Below, piece after piece: positions 36,261 through 49,310 of a DNA stretch of 64,000 bases. The stretch spans positions 45,266,827 to 45,330,826 of the forward strand of contig NC_092869.1 of NCBI RefSeq assembly GCF_032062135.1. The letters are read 5' to 3'. The notes beneath the pieces are model-generated. The model did not search any database, was not told the origin of the DNA, and saw only the letters and a list, made by a program, of their open reading frames with translations. Numbering within the stretch: position 1 is the first letter of the stretch; each line of letters opens with the position of its first letter. The DNA is from Pyxicephalus adspersus. Its lineage: Eukaryota > Chordata > Amphibia > Anura > Pyxicephalidae. The position numbers and the translations under genes are program-made.

Positions 36261-38440
36261 TATTGTTGCCCTTTGTATAGAACTGCGGTCTGTGATATCT
36301 TCAGAGAGCTTGTTCGTTCGCCAGGAATTGTTGGTTCATAACGACTTTAATCTAGCGTCTGTACGGAGTTTAAGAGTCTTACTGGTGCAGCTTTATTGCC
36401 GTCTGTGAGGATAATGGAGCTAACCGGCCTTAATCTGCCAGAAATGTGGCCTATTTATTTTCAATATGTACAATGATTCGCTCTCAGCCAAGCCTTTTGA
36501 CGTTGCCGTGAAGAGCCACTCCAGTTCAATTAGGGCTCTCCACCAGCCACAGACCCCGAATAACAATCTCCCCGGCTGCCTCCGCACTTAAGCTAAGCGT
36601 TAGATAAATGATTTGAAAGTCTGCAAATCCACTCCATCGTTCCATTACATTGGGGCCCTTTACCTTTGGGCTGTAGAACATGTTTTAGGGCCCTAAGATG
36701 GATTTTGTAATAATAATTTACCATGCAGTAAAATTCATGAATTAGTTTTGCCCGATTTATTAGCAGAGATCAGGATCTACAATACAGACAAGGATTTCAC
36801 CAAACAATGAGAATGGTATTTCTCCTTTACAAAGTGTCTTTTCATGGGAAGCTATGAATTATGCAGACAGGAAAAGAATTAGGTTATTAGGGAAATAGTA
36901 GAAAGTTTCTACATCTTCAAACCAACGAGTTAGTTAATCTAATGTGTTCAGGGGCCCCCCCAACATTGTAAGAGGTTGTTTGGATCTGCCCTGTGGAATC
37001 GCAAATAACAGCTGACGGTCTCCATAGAACAGAGTAAAGAGCTGGCCCTGTACAGCAATCATTCACCCTGAATGGCCAGGAATTGCATGATGATGAATTT
37101 GAAAGTTTGCACCTAGCATATGTGTTAACCAAAATTCACTTACAAGTGAATGCCGGATGAATCACCTAATGCTTTCCTATGAATCTGCAGAACTGCAGCT
37201 GATCCCTCCGAACAGTTTGGCTGCAGAAGTGAGACCACATGGGAGATGCTGGCAGATTTTCAAAGTCCTTCCAGTGAAGACCCCAAACATTATATACATT
37301 AGCGGATGATTTGGGATACCTTTCCTCACCCAAAGATATTGTTTAGAAGTGATGTGAACATATTCAGGGATTACATAGAATGGCAGAACATACATGGCAC
37401 GACCTGGACTGTTTGTAAAATATCAATTGTCACCTCTTTACCTCTTTGTAAAGAGTAAAAATCTATTTTGTGGGCAAATTTACTTTTTTCTCAAAAGATT
37501 TCACCGAAAACAAATTCCTTCTTTCCGAAAGTTTCCAACACATTTATGTTAATAAAATAAAAGAAAAAATCGGGTGAGATTTACAAGCAGAATCAGATAA
37601 TTTCCAGGAAATGAACAGGAATTCTCTCAGTGATCTCAATATACTGATATACATTCCGTCCTCCATGAGGGACAAAGTTCAAGGTCTTTTCCCTGGTACT
37701 GAATGGGTTTGTGTTATTGGACTTCATCCCATCAAAGTTTTATTGAGAATGGAGTTTCATTTCAGGGTTTCATGCTCAGTTCAGGGTCCTTCTGCTAAAA
37801 ATTCAGTTTCATTTTATTGGTGGAGCTGATAATCTCATCAGAGATGTGTAGAAGGAAAGGCGTTATATTGATAAGTATATAGCATGGAAGGTATGTATAG
37901 GTAGAAGAAGGTTCACAGGTACTTGATATCTTGGGATATGAAGAATTATTATGTATGACGAGTTTAGTTAAACCTTAAGGAAGTTTGATAAATTGTTTAA
38001 TACAATGTGACACGTTGGATGAAGAAACGTACATAATGGAGGTCAGTACATCCGAAGAGAGGGCAACAACTGAGGAGTTGTCCTCATTTCCTGTCTCTGA
38101 GACACAGAAGGAAACAAAAGGAAAACCTTTCTTTGACAGCTTCACAGGAAGAACAATCACTGTTAGAAATATGTTGTCTGTTATGGGGGTAAGCCACATT
38201 TTACCAGCAGCAAACTGTTGAAGAGGGAAAACCTTTGGTTCTAAAATGCACTAAATTTGGGTACAGTCTTCAATCTGAATTTACATTATGGAGACTGAAG
38301 AGCTGCACTCTAATACCATCGTCTAAGATCTACTCATTTCTATCAGAGCCCAGGGTAACCACAGGGATCCTTTGGGGGGCATAAGCCACCCACCCAGGGC
38401 TCAGTGCATGCACCATGGCAGATCCAGACAGGATAAGGAA

Positions 38441-38535
38441 AGGGGGAATGAAAAGAGAGAGAAAAAAAGAGAAGAGAGAGCGAGAGAGGGGAAGAGAGAG
38501 AGAGAGCGAGAGAGGGGAAGAGAGAGAGAGAGAGG
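38441..38535 (+). repeat. GA-rich simple repeat
   Basis: An almost pure purine stretch with repeated GAGAGAGCGAGAGAGGGGAA units. The Ser/Leu-rich frame opposite it is a by-product. Confidence 0.9.
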
Positions 38536-39793
38536 ACACAGCGCTGAATAGGCTGAAGTTTTATAAATAAAAGTAAATTACTTTATATATAAAAGAGAAA
38601 AACAGACAAGAGAATCCGGCTGCCTATCCCGGGCTGCACAGAGAGCATTCCAATGGCGATATTGATCGTTGAGCGGCACGCGCTCCAGCTGACCCCGGGG
38701 ACAGAAGTCATTCAGATAAAGGTACTCCAAAATATTGACTTTCTAATCAGAGCGGGGACACCTAATAGACTCCTGACCTCTCCTTTACAAAGTGTAGAAA
38801 AGACTGTTGCCTCTCTGGAAGATTTTTGTATGGGATGTTAGGTATTAGGACTGGTGATCCCCAACAGCTTCGAGGTGCAATGCTGGCGACTGATGAATCC
38901 GACTTCAGAGGAAGAACTCCGGCCAAACAGCCAATTAAACTGCTAATGAAACACAAATTGGAAACGCTTTGATGATTGGGGAAATTACAGGAGAAACAAT
39001 TTCCCTTAAAAGGCTAATAAAAAAAAAAAAGTTTTTACTCCTCTTCTTTGCCCTAAAGAAATTTGGGTTCAGCTTCTAGACATTCACAGCACTCCATCCC
39101 CAGCAGCGGGGGTTCCATCCCAAATAAGATCCCGGACATCTAGAGAGTGCAAGGATGCTCACAAATCCACAATTCACTCATCAGGACATTTTTATATAAA
39201 TATCCTCCCAAGTGCCAGCCCATTGCTTGTACCAGGACTGAGAGCTCCGGAGAGCAGCACTGTGCTGAGATGTGTTCAAGAAGCCACATACAGCACCCTG
39301 CTGTCTCCCCCCACCAGCCATCATCTGCCTGCATTGCATGGAAAAGCACAGATACCACTGATAGCACTGGGACTAAAATAAGTTTAAAATGAAACATGAA
39401 TACAATAATGTAATTACAGTAAAGGCAAATAATAATAAGCCTTAAGCCCTGATGAAGGGTCTCCCTAGGCCAGGTAGGTGGCATTGTCCAGAGATTAGCC
39501 ACAGCAACCTTTTCCTTACTTCACGGAGGACCCTACCAAGGACTTTATAAATCGGAGTGACCAGGTATCCGGGGGGGGTTATACTATTTCTCTCCTCCAC
39601 ATATTTCTAGCAGAAAATCTCGTTTCTCAGCACATTTGCATATCGTCTGTTGTACTGAAACATCAGCAAAACACTTCAAAAGAATGACCCAATTATTGTG
39701 AATAATGGGAGGAAATTTGCTTTGCTACACCTCCTTACCAAACACCGCAAGCAGCCAGGAGGTACGAGAATCAGATCTATCCATTCAGCTTCA

Positions 39794-40115
39794 TTTATAT
39801 AGCTCTGACATATACCGCAGAGCTGTACAGAGAACACTGAGCCAGTCCCATCAGTCTCTGTACAGAGGAGCTGACACTCTAATGTCCCCCCACAGTCACA
39901 CACTATTATTATACATTTATATAGCTCTGACATACACCGCAGTGCTGTACACTGAGCCAGTCCCATCAGTCTCTGTACAGAGGAGCTGACACTCTAATGT
40001 CCCCCCACAATCACACACTATTATTATACATTTATATAGCTCTGACATACACCGCAGTGCTCTACACTGAGCCAGTCCCATCAGTCTTTGTACAGAAGAG
40101 CTGACACTCTAATGT
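39794..40115 (+). repeat. Three tandem units of about 115-122 bp
   Basis: Each unit runs TTTATATAGCTCTGACATAC, ACCGCAGTGCTGTACACTGA, GCCAGTCCCATCAGTCTCTG, TACAGAGGAGCTGACACTCT, AATGTCCCCCCACA. Units start at 39794, 39916 and 40031. The units resemble the 3' tail region of frog SINE/LINE elements, amplified in tandem. Confidence 0.85.
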
Positions 40116-41179
40116 GTCTGACACAGAACAGAATGGGATCACAGTTCAGGTCACAGTCTTATAGAATATTGAATCGGTTATCTCAGCCAATCACATGGCA
40201 TTTTCAGTGATATCAGGTCACCATTATAACAGTTTCCCTATAAAGTGACCCTGTCACAAGGCAACGTCTGGTGTAAACCCAGTGAAGGAAGATTTTGCCC
40301 GGCACCATATTTCTACCCTGCGCAGAGGGGCCGCTTTCCTCATTTCGCACCTTCACGGTCAGCCGTTACGACCTCCCAGCACGGCGCACGGAGGGAGAGA
40401 AATCGATGCTTTGCAGCTCTTTGTGCCCACTAATTGCGTTTTATGACAGTTGGCGCGCGGCCTCGCAATCTCCAATAGCGAGGGGAGAAATCTGGATTAC
40501 ACGCGTCTCCTAGGCAACAAGTGAGAGAAGATGAATTGGAGGATAATCTGTAACAATGTATCAATCTCTGCCCAGCACAATCCCAGGGACAGGCAGGACA
40601 TGCTGGGAGTTGTAGTACTTTCATTTCTAGAGGGAACACTGCAGGCCGGGTCGGTGTGTATGGGGAGGACAGAAGATGATTTATATTATATATGAAAAAA
40701 CACCGGACAGAATATACATCCTGACCTCCTCCATCAGACCTTTATTTGCCTTTCTTTCCATAAATATCATTTATTTACCCCCAATAATTATCGTTTCTTG
40801 TCCTGAGAATGACCCCTACATATAGGCGTCAGGGTTCAAAGGTCACCGGAAGCCCCAACTCCAGAGAGTGCCCAATAGGATCAAATCCAGTGAGCAATGT
40901 AAACTCAGGAGCTGGGAGACAGAATATGATTAGACAGGAAAGACTGCTGTCACCCTATACTAGGAACTGGCTAAACCTTTATCGCAGCAACACCGGGAAT
41001 TATTTTACTGAATGCAGCAGATTTGAAAACATTGACAACTTTGGAAGTGGCAATAAGGTAAAGATGTGATTGGGTTTACATTCACCTACATAGATTATAC
41101 TCCAAATCACAAAGACATTTCTCTCACCTGTATATATCATCATTCAAATGGCACCAAATAAATCCCACCTATAGATATG

Positions 41180-41325
41180 ATTATTATTATTATTATTTTT
41201 AAACAGTATTTTTATAGTGCCAACATATCACACAGCGCTGTACAATAAATAGGGGTTGCAAATGACAGACACAGACAGTGACACAGGAGGAGAGAACCCT
41301 GCCTCGAAGAGCTTACAATCTAAGA
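41180..41325 (-). repeat. Short SINE-tail element, minus orientation
   Basis: ATTATTATT tail, ACAGCGCTGTACAATAAATA and CGAAGAGCTTACAATCTAAG are the reverse complement of 4577-4725. Confidence 0.8.
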
Positions 41326-42994
41326 GGTGGGGATCGTCATCCAATCATCAGCAAAGATTCCGACCTGTAGATATCATCCTCCAATCAGCAAATCTCTTTT
41401 ACAGAGCACCTCTCCTCCAATCAGCACCATGGACATGTCACTTATACAGATCATTATCCAATCGGAGACCCAGACAAATTATCCACTGGGATCAACCAAT
41501 CAGCAGCACCAAGGACATACCACCCTACTAAGAACATCCTCCAATAAGCACAGAGGACATCTCCCCCACTATTACAATGTTACACAGGTGACACCCATGA
41601 GCACCACCCAAAGGTCACAATGTATCCAGCTTGGAGTTCCCATTTCCCAGAGGCCCAGAACCGGACACATAGCCCTCTGCATTCTACACAGACCCAGCAC
41701 CTTCCACCAGCAAAGATCTATTTGGATCAATAATGGATTCAGCTGACCCTGCCGGGGCCACACGGATGAAGAGAAATAATTACACATCGTTTAGGGCTCC
41801 ATATTGACATTCACAGTCAGCGATCACCGATAACAATCTCTTCAACAAAACACAGCAGGCGATTTCCTCATCACAAAGCCTGACACACACACATCAATTC
41901 CCAATAGATGTTTACTAATAGAATTGTCATTTCTATTTTCCCAGCCATGTTCAATATTCCATATTAAATCTATTGGTTGGAACCTCTGTCAATTTGTCAC
42001 CGCTGTACGTGTCCCCGCGGGGCGATACACTTAAATGAAAACATACATGTGCACACGCTAAAAAAATGTAATAAACACCAAGTCTTCCACTGTGATTCCG
42101 CAGCAGCTGGAAGAAGTCATTCATTACATAAGACACATCAGTGGTCACGTGACCCGATAAAAAGTCGCTGATAAATAATAAATAAAAAATTGCTGATAAC
42201 AAAAAACGTGTTCATCGATCTGTTCACTGCTCCTCCTAAAACAGAAATAAATGGATTGGCTGATTGGCTGCAGAACATTTTACAGTTTACTGATACCTGA
42301 AAATAAAGACAATCACAGAATCACCCAACACAGCCGAGCCGGTATTATGCCGCAGTATCCGGGCCACAAACACGGCAAGCAAATATAAAAATAAATACCA
42401 TTGCCTGGCACCTAAATGTCATCGGGAATCCAGGCCGGGAGAACGGCCTGAAAAGTGATATAGAAGAATATCAAACTGGCCTTCTAAAAATACCGCACCC
42501 CCGGGTGCTGCCAATCGCATGGGAGACAGGGGCAGAAAATTACCCAGCAGCCCTCTGCAAAGGGCCAGAGCTGGAAAACAGCTGCTCTCCAGGTGCAGAG
42601 AAAACTACAAATCCCAGCATGCATTTAGTTTCAAGAGCCTGATACCAGTCTGTGATTCCAGGTCACACCAGTGATATCTAATTGCTTATACTATCCAATA
42701 AGAAATGAAATTTTCCTAACGTGCTCCATATTTTGGATGGGTGGCTCTGCTCTCCTGATGTGCTGCCTATTGTAAGAGGACCCTGAGAAACGTATCTGTA
42801 GACAGCAACCATTCCCTCCACTGCTGGTGCTCCACATGACACTATGACGTTCTATAAACCGATTCCCGCATGGGAAAAGGTTAAATCGCAGGGGACTCCT
42901 CCCTGGCCCTGAAGAAGGTAGCCCATATACCTTGAAACGTGTCAGTTTTTTGGGGAATTCCAAACAACTGCATTCAATGGTAACCAGTTTACGT

Positions 42995-43130
42995 GCAGTG
43001 TTCTTCCTGGCTGGGCCCACCTCCCGGCATTTTTCACTAACCACTGGCTGTTTTTGGGTGGCTACTTGTTGGATGATAATACAGGGGCTGCCACCCGCCA
43101 TCCAAGTTAAAACCATTACTGGGTAGAACA
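42995..43130 (-). repeat. Unnamed dispersed repeat (family E) copy, minus orientation
   Basis: TTCCTGGCTGGGCCCACCTC, CGGCATTTTTCACTAACCAC and AACCATTACTGGGTAGAACA correspond to the copies at 36090 and 44377. Confidence 0.6.
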
Positions 43131-43679
43131 CGGACATGTCACTGCGGTTGTTGTGCGACATGCATGGTGTTAATGCAATCAATTTACTGCAAGCCTCTCA
43201 CACTAAAAACATGCACCATGCAGAGCATTCACAATCAAACATTGCAATTTGCTGATGTGAAGCTGCATTGGTGGCGAATATATTCAGCACTTTTTGGTGT
43301 GTGTGTTCAAAGATCTGAACGCACGTTAAAGCTGCGAGTCCAGTAACAATGTGCATTGCAATAGGGGAATTAAGGGAGCTCTTTACTTTTAAAATTTAGG
43401 GAATTGGGATGAATTCTTCAGCAATAGTAAGGAGAATTGAACCCTTGTTATTTTTCATTTACGCAGCACATGTATGATGGTGCTCCATAGCGCAGGTCTG
43501 TCTTGTGTGTTGAGGTTCGATTCTTACTAAACTGTATGTTGCGGTAACGCAATTGTGAAATGCCAGCCTAAAGCTGATCGCAGGTTGCTGCATAGCAGAT
43601 CGAACATCAAATGATTTCTACCCAGATCAGGGTTATAAATGTGAAAATAGAAAAAAAACCCACATATCAGGGTGAATGT

Positions 43680-44170
43680 TCCTCCGTCAGACGAAGACGT
43701 TCTATTGGTCAGGACAGGCGGCGGGGGACGACAGTGAGCGATGATATCTCCATCTTCCGCCTGCTATCTCACCTGATATACAGAAATATTTGTCACAGGC
43801 GGCAGTGCGGGGGAAGAGCTGCGGCGTCGCTGTATTCCCCGAATGCGTTGGCAGCGACATGATCATTCCGCGTGCCACTCCGTATGGAATATTAATAAAT
43901 AAACGATGAGTCTGACTTGTTTTCTGCAAGCTGGAGGAGATCCCTAATGCGATCATTGCTGCAGACAGAACATGTGTCAGCCGACAAAGCAAGGAATGGA
44001 TTTGTAAGGAGAGAACTCCGAGGAGGAGACGTCTTCCTGCGCTCTGTTAGAGATGCAGAGTGGCGCTTTAGGAGAGGTTCAGATGGACGTTTGTCAGCTG
44101 TGAGGGGAACTGCTCCCAGGGGTCGATTTTTTCCCGTTCGGTGTCTGACAGCATTTCATAAAGAGGTTAG
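43680..44170. promoter_or_regulatory. Low-repeat block, candidate conserved non-coding sequence
   Basis: Mixed-composition, CpG-containing sequence free of the recognised repeats, with ATGATCATTC and GGAATATTAATAAATAAACG blocks. Both strands have medium-length open frames, none with a recognisable domain. Regulatory function is a guess from composition only. Confidence 0.25.
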
Positions 44171-44376
44171 AAGTCTATAGGAGAGATCTGAGCCACAGAT
44201 TGGCCTGTGTGGTAGCACCATACGACTCGAAAACCACCCCTTAAATGCCGCTGCAAAGACTGGGTGTCAACCCCTTCAATTGGTTTCAATGATAATCAGG
44301 GCTTCGGGGGTGGGGGGGCTGTGGACTGGCAGAACCTTAGCCATAGTAAGTCATTGCCCATGCAGAACCTTAGGCA

Positions 44377-44545
44377 GTGCTCAACCCAGAAATTTTTTTA
44401 AGCCGGGTGGGAGGAAATTGTAGGTGGGTGGCAGCCCCTGTATTGTGACCAAATTCTTTAGTAAGCACCCAAAAACAGCCAGGTGGGTGCTGAAAAATGC
44501 CAGGTGGTGCGCCCAGCTAAAAGGGCCTGGGGAGAACCCTGCTTA
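44377..44545 (+). repeat. Unnamed dispersed repeat (family E), longest copy
   Basis: The copy reads TGCTCAACCCAGAAATTTTT, GTGGGTGGCAGCCCCTGTAT, AAAAACAGCCAGGTGGGTGC, GGTGGTGCGCCCAGCTAAAA and GGGGAGAACCCTGC. No terminal repeats or coding capacity were seen. Confidence 0.65.
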
Positions 44546-45038
44546 GGGCACAGCCAGTTGACATTAAAGTAAACTTATGTACAGCTCAGCTCCTGCAATG
44601 CACCAATTACTGCTGGGAACGAGAACATGGGGCCCCTATCAGCTACCAATCAGAGCTTACACAGGACTCTCCCCACTGTGACAGCGTTCTGTGCCCACGT
44701 GACCAACCATAAAGCCACAAAGCAGTCACATGCAAAAATGATAAGCAGGTCCCAATGTAATATTATTTAGCAGCATGCAGAGCTACACTTGCAGGTATTT
44801 ATTATCTCTTGCAGAAGTCACATGACTCCCCCTGGCCATGTTGCCATCTGCTTTTCTCTCCAGAAGGACCGAGCCATCTCTAAGTGGGCATTATCCAGGG
44901 TCACAATTTGCTTACAACATAGCCCCCCTTCGTCAGTCAGACTAACAGCTCAGCAAAGCAACAAACTGAATGCATAGCAGGGGTTGTGTTGGACCTCTGC
45001 AGAGTGATGACTGCTTCTACACAGAGAGCAAAGGTTCC

Positions 45039-45263
45039 NNNNNNNNNNNNNNNNNNNNNNNNNNNNNNNNNNNNNNNNNNNNNNNNNNNNNNNNNNNNNN
45101 NNNNNNNNNNNNNNNNNNNNNNNNNNNNNNNNNNNNNNNNNNNNNNNNNNNNNNNNNNNNNNNNNNNNNNNNNNNNNNNNNNNNNNNNNNNNNNNNNNNN
45201 NNNNNNNNNNNNNNNNNNNNNNNNNNNNNNNNNNNNNNNNNNNNNNNNNNNNNNNNNNNNNNN
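45039..45263. other. Assembly gap (225 N)
   Basis: Only Ns, inside intron 2. The flanks are not tandem repeats. Confidence 0.99.
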
Positions 45264-45705
45264 TTCCTTCCTGTCAGCAATGAACAATCTCTCCCAGTAT
45301 TCAGGAGCCTGCACAGTGCAGGAAGGGGTTACCATGCCTTGCATTGGAGCCACGCTGTGATCCAACTTGCTGCGTGACTCCGCGCCACCGGTCAGAACAC
45401 AATGCATTAGCGTGGCTGCAATTTACTCATTTTGCCTCTCCAGGAGCCAGCGGTGCGCTATAAACACGGAATCATTCACACGAAGCGAATAGGCACAACG
45501 CAAACTGAACTCCGGCCACTTAATATTTTATCTCCTGCAGGGGAAACAGAATTACATCGCCGAATAAAAGCTACCTGGCAGTCCCGGTGATCCCCGGCTT
45601 CTAGGCAGTCCGAGAGTCCCGATCAGAGCAGCAAAGCTGGGGGGCAGCAAGTTAAAGTGGACCTGTCATCAGAAATACAAACTGCACCGTGATAAGTAAT
45701 AAGTG

Positions 45706-46135
45706 TAAAGCTACGTACACACTTCCAATTATTATCGTTGGTAAACGAACGACGAACGATCCTGCACGATATCTGCGAACGATCGTATGGCACCGATCCT
45801 GTACATACAGATAACGACACGATCGTTCAAAGATATTGTACACACGATAGATGCGATCGTTTGAACGATACAGGAAGTGACGTGCACCACAGGAAGTGAG
45901 CGAATGTTCGTTCACCGCGCATGCTCAGACCATGGACGATCAATGAACGACCGTACACACGATAGATGGTCAACGATCGTCGTCCAATCCGATCCGCCGG
46001 TCCGGTCGTTCATTTCCAACGACTATCCTCGTTCGTCGGCGTCGTTGGTTACTTTTTTTACGAACGATTTTTGCCCAATCGATCGTTCGTCGTTCATTTC
46101 CAACGATAAAAATTGGAAGTGTGTATGCAGCTTAA
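45706..46135. repeat. Palindromic MITE-like element rich in ACGATCGTT motifs
   Basis: Terminal inverted repeats TAAAGCTACGTACACACTTC + CAATT and, as reverse complement of the right end, TTAAGCTGCATACACACTTC + CAATT enclose about 430 bp packed with GAACGA/CGATCGTT motifs. There is no transposase, so it is non-autonomous. Relatives are at 54024-54412 and 20112-20290. Confidence 0.85.
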
Positions 46136-48231
46136 GACTGCCAGGTATTGATCAGCTCTCACACAGAACACAGTACTCCCCCTGACAATGGCACCATCTT
46201 TGTTCAGGCATCATCCATGGTCCCTACCTACATCTTGCACTGAGATGCCGGCACAGAGATGGCACAGCCATATAAAACCCGGTGTCACAAATGTCCTTAA
46301 GGTTTCTTTTTCTTGCATTTTGCCTCCAATTACACAAAAACTGTCACTGCCGTCTGACTGCAAATAAAACTTTTTGAAAATTAAAAAAGAAAAAAAGATT
46401 CCAAATGTCTGGCACTGCGGAGCTCCGAACCCAAATAGATCTGTAGGATAAATAGAAGCATAAGTTACTCCATATCATCTACAAATCATGCCAAAAACTG
46501 AAAATCAGAGCATCTGTCAGCCGTGGGGAATGTGAGGATGGGGGAGCGGACGGCTTCCAGGCTCCAGATAAATGCGCAATATTAAAGAGAAACGCCGCGG
46601 TGTGATGATGAAACTGGGACGAACCAATCAGGACAAACCCAACATGGGCAATTCTATAGAGAAAAAACATTAGTGGTCACAGATATCACCTGGAAGAATT
46701 TCAGAAAGGAGGAGCTCTGTGCAGCCACTCCCCCTTCCCAGGTAGGTGGGGGTGGGACAGAGACTTCCAGGGACTGTAAAGGGAAGCTGTATGCAGGTTG
46801 AGGATACTCAGCGAGAATAAGCGGGCATCGCACAAACATTTCTGGGGCCCCACAAAGCAAAGCGTTTAACCAAATAGGCAACATGTGACCCTTAAAGTGC
46901 ACCTGTCATATATAGATACATCAGGGACCCCTCTGGAACCATATTTACCTTCAGACTTCCAATCCGGTGACCCCAAATAAAATATTTCTCCCACAATGCC
47001 TTGCTCAGTGCAGTGTGACCATTGGTGGACATAGCAGAACTGCCTTGGGACCCCTTCCCTACCAAACTGACCCGGGGCCCCTGTGCAGGCTCCTATTGGC
47101 TGAGAATGGTATGGGGCCCTCATACATGGCACCACAAGAAGCCAAACCGCCAAATTTTAATTTCCCCAAAACAACTTGGCCCAACCCCTTTGTGAGCCAA
47201 TAGTTAAGCGTGGGAGGGGCAAGCGGACTTCAGGATCAATTTGCATATTAGGTCACCTAGTCTCTGCAGGTTACGCCACCAACTCTATGTGGGAATTTTT
47301 CAGGTTTACCGATAAAGTTGCTTTAAATTTGATTTTTAAATTGCACTTTAATTGCAGCTTTATTACAGATTCCGGTACATTTAGCTACTGAAATTGATGT
47401 GGCATTGATAACAAAACGCATTTTGCAAGCGTTTTATACAACAGGCAGGGGACACAATACACCCGGAGGGTAAGAAGTTGCAGGTCTTTAATATGAGCGC
47501 AAAGATTATTAAACATCATCGAAATGCACACAGGAGAGTCACGTGACCCGCTTCTTGTTGCACTCATTCTTCCAGCTGCTGCACGGTAACAGTTTGCAGA
47601 ATGCTGATTTTCCACGAGCAACAATTCGCAGTCACTCTTTACATATTGCTAAAAATAATTAGATGAAAATAAAACCTCAAACGTTCATTAAAAAACTTAA
47701 AAAGGTAAAAAAGTGTGTCAGATCCCTTCTCATCGGCTCTAATCTGTGCGAACCCCCTCCGCAGCATCCCTGCTGCACGAGTCCTGAGCTCGCCTTTCCC
47801 TCAACACTCAAACTGCCACATCCAGAACTCTGTCTCCATGGCAACTGGTTACTCTTCCTATCAACTGTGAGAGTGTTGCCACGGAAACACATATACAAGA
47901 CAAATTCCTCTCTGCAGCCAAGGACCAGATGGCAGAGAATAGGAAACTCATGGGCAGAAGGGACATTGGAAGGAAGGGGGGGACAGGTCAGATATGAGAC
48001 TGCGGGCTACGCATGCGGGGGACACCTAAACAATATATAAAAAATATCTGCAATTCTCATTTACAGATCATGGCATTGCATGGTTGCAGCCTTAATCCAA
48101 TGTTGCATCTCACTGCTTCCTGTCTACTTGCATTACCTCCAGTGATGGTGGCGCGTCATTGCTCAGAAATGTTCTGGTCCAATATACATATCAGTGCAAT
48201 GTGTGTCAGCCATCAAAGAATCACCTAACAG

Positions 48232-48281
48232 GGTGACAACGCAGGAGCATCATTTGGAGACCGGTGTAGAGCGTTGTCACC
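48232..48281. repeat. GGTGACAACGC...GCGTTGTCACC hairpin
   Basis: Perfect 11-base inverted repeat (48232-48242 and 48271-48281). The same hairpin occurs at 9732-9779 and, nearly, at 56618-56667 and 60489-60538. Confidence 0.75.
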
Positions 48282-48379
48282 TTGTATGTATCTGGGGGGA
48301 TCACCTGAATGGCTCCTGCAGATTTAAAAAACATTTGTGAAAATTCACCTGGAAGGACCTTGGTATAGAAGAGGAGGAC

Positions 48380-48960
48380 CCCTGAGGAAGGAGAAGGGGG
48401 TCCTGAAAAAGAGGCGGAGGATCCGAATAAAGGGGCCGAGGATTTTGACAAAAGGGTGGAGGGTTCTAATAAAGAAGTGGAGGATTTTGATAAAGCAGCA
48501 GGTGATCAGAATAAAGGGGCGAAGAGTCCTGATTAGGGAGGAGAGAATAGGAATAAAGGGGCGGGGAATCCAAATAAAGGGGTGGGAATCCAAATAAAGG
48601 GGTGGGGAATCCAAATAAAGGGGCGGGGAATCCAAATAAAGGGGCGGGGAATCCAAATAAAGGGGCGGGGATCCAAAAAAATAGAGCGGAGGATCCAAAA
48701 AAAGGGGTGGAGGATTTTGATAAAGCAGCAGGTGATCATAATAAAGGGGCCGAAATCATGATTAAGAGGGGGGAATCATAATAAGGGGGCAGAGGATTTT
48801 GATGAAGCAGGTGATCGAATAAAGTGCGGGGAGTCCTGATTAAGAGGGGCGAATCAGAATAAGGGGGCAGAGGATTTTGATGAAGGGGCGGAGGTCTTTA
48901 ATGAAGCAGCAGGTGATCAGAATAATTCGGCGGGGAGTGCTGAATAAGAGGGCGGGGAAT
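48380..48960 (+). repeat. Purine-rich tandem array, about 21-bp unit
   Basis: GGGGCGGGGAATCCAAATAAA repeats almost perfectly at 48560-48660; more diverged units with GGATTTTGATAAAGCAGCAG flank it on both sides. The repetitive Pro/Leu/Ile frames on the minus strand come from the array. Confidence 0.88.
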
Positions 48961-48999
48961 CCTAATATCAATCATTGGTCCATTCTATAATTGCTCTCC

Positions 49000-49310
49000 T
49001 CTGTGGCGGTCTCCCGCTCTTCTCACACATCTGTTTTTCGACATTTATAGACAGGTGTCTCACCATTCCATGAGCTCATTGAGCAGTACCGAGGTCTTTA
49101 TGCGATACAATTTAATGACACAACTTCTCTCTTTCCGGGTTAATCGCTCTCGTTGTCTGTGCCGCCTTTTAATTGCATGGTAATTATGGAAATGTAAAAT
49201 GGCCTAATGACAAGAGCATTCAGCTGCTGCGTTCGGCAGGCGGTGAGCTCTGTCCTGCACCATGGAGCTGCAGCTGGCAGGAGAGTGAGCGCGATGTAGC
49301 GATGTCCAGA
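49000..49310. promoter_or_regulatory. Candidate conserved non-coding block
   Basis: Repeat-free and containing CCTTTTAATTGCATGGTAAT, ATTTAATGACA and CAGCTGCTG motifs typical of developmental enhancers (homeodomain, POU and E-box half sites). It directly follows the array at 48380-48960. Sequence alone does not prove conservation. Confidence 0.3.

Noticed and set aside
42691..43182. 163-aa minus-strand open frame
   Set aside because: It overlaps a repeat-module copy and a family E copy; the frame is not shared with other copies.
48345..48698. 117-aa repetitive frame on the minus strand
   Set aside because: It is produced by the purine-rich tandem array and shows no domain.
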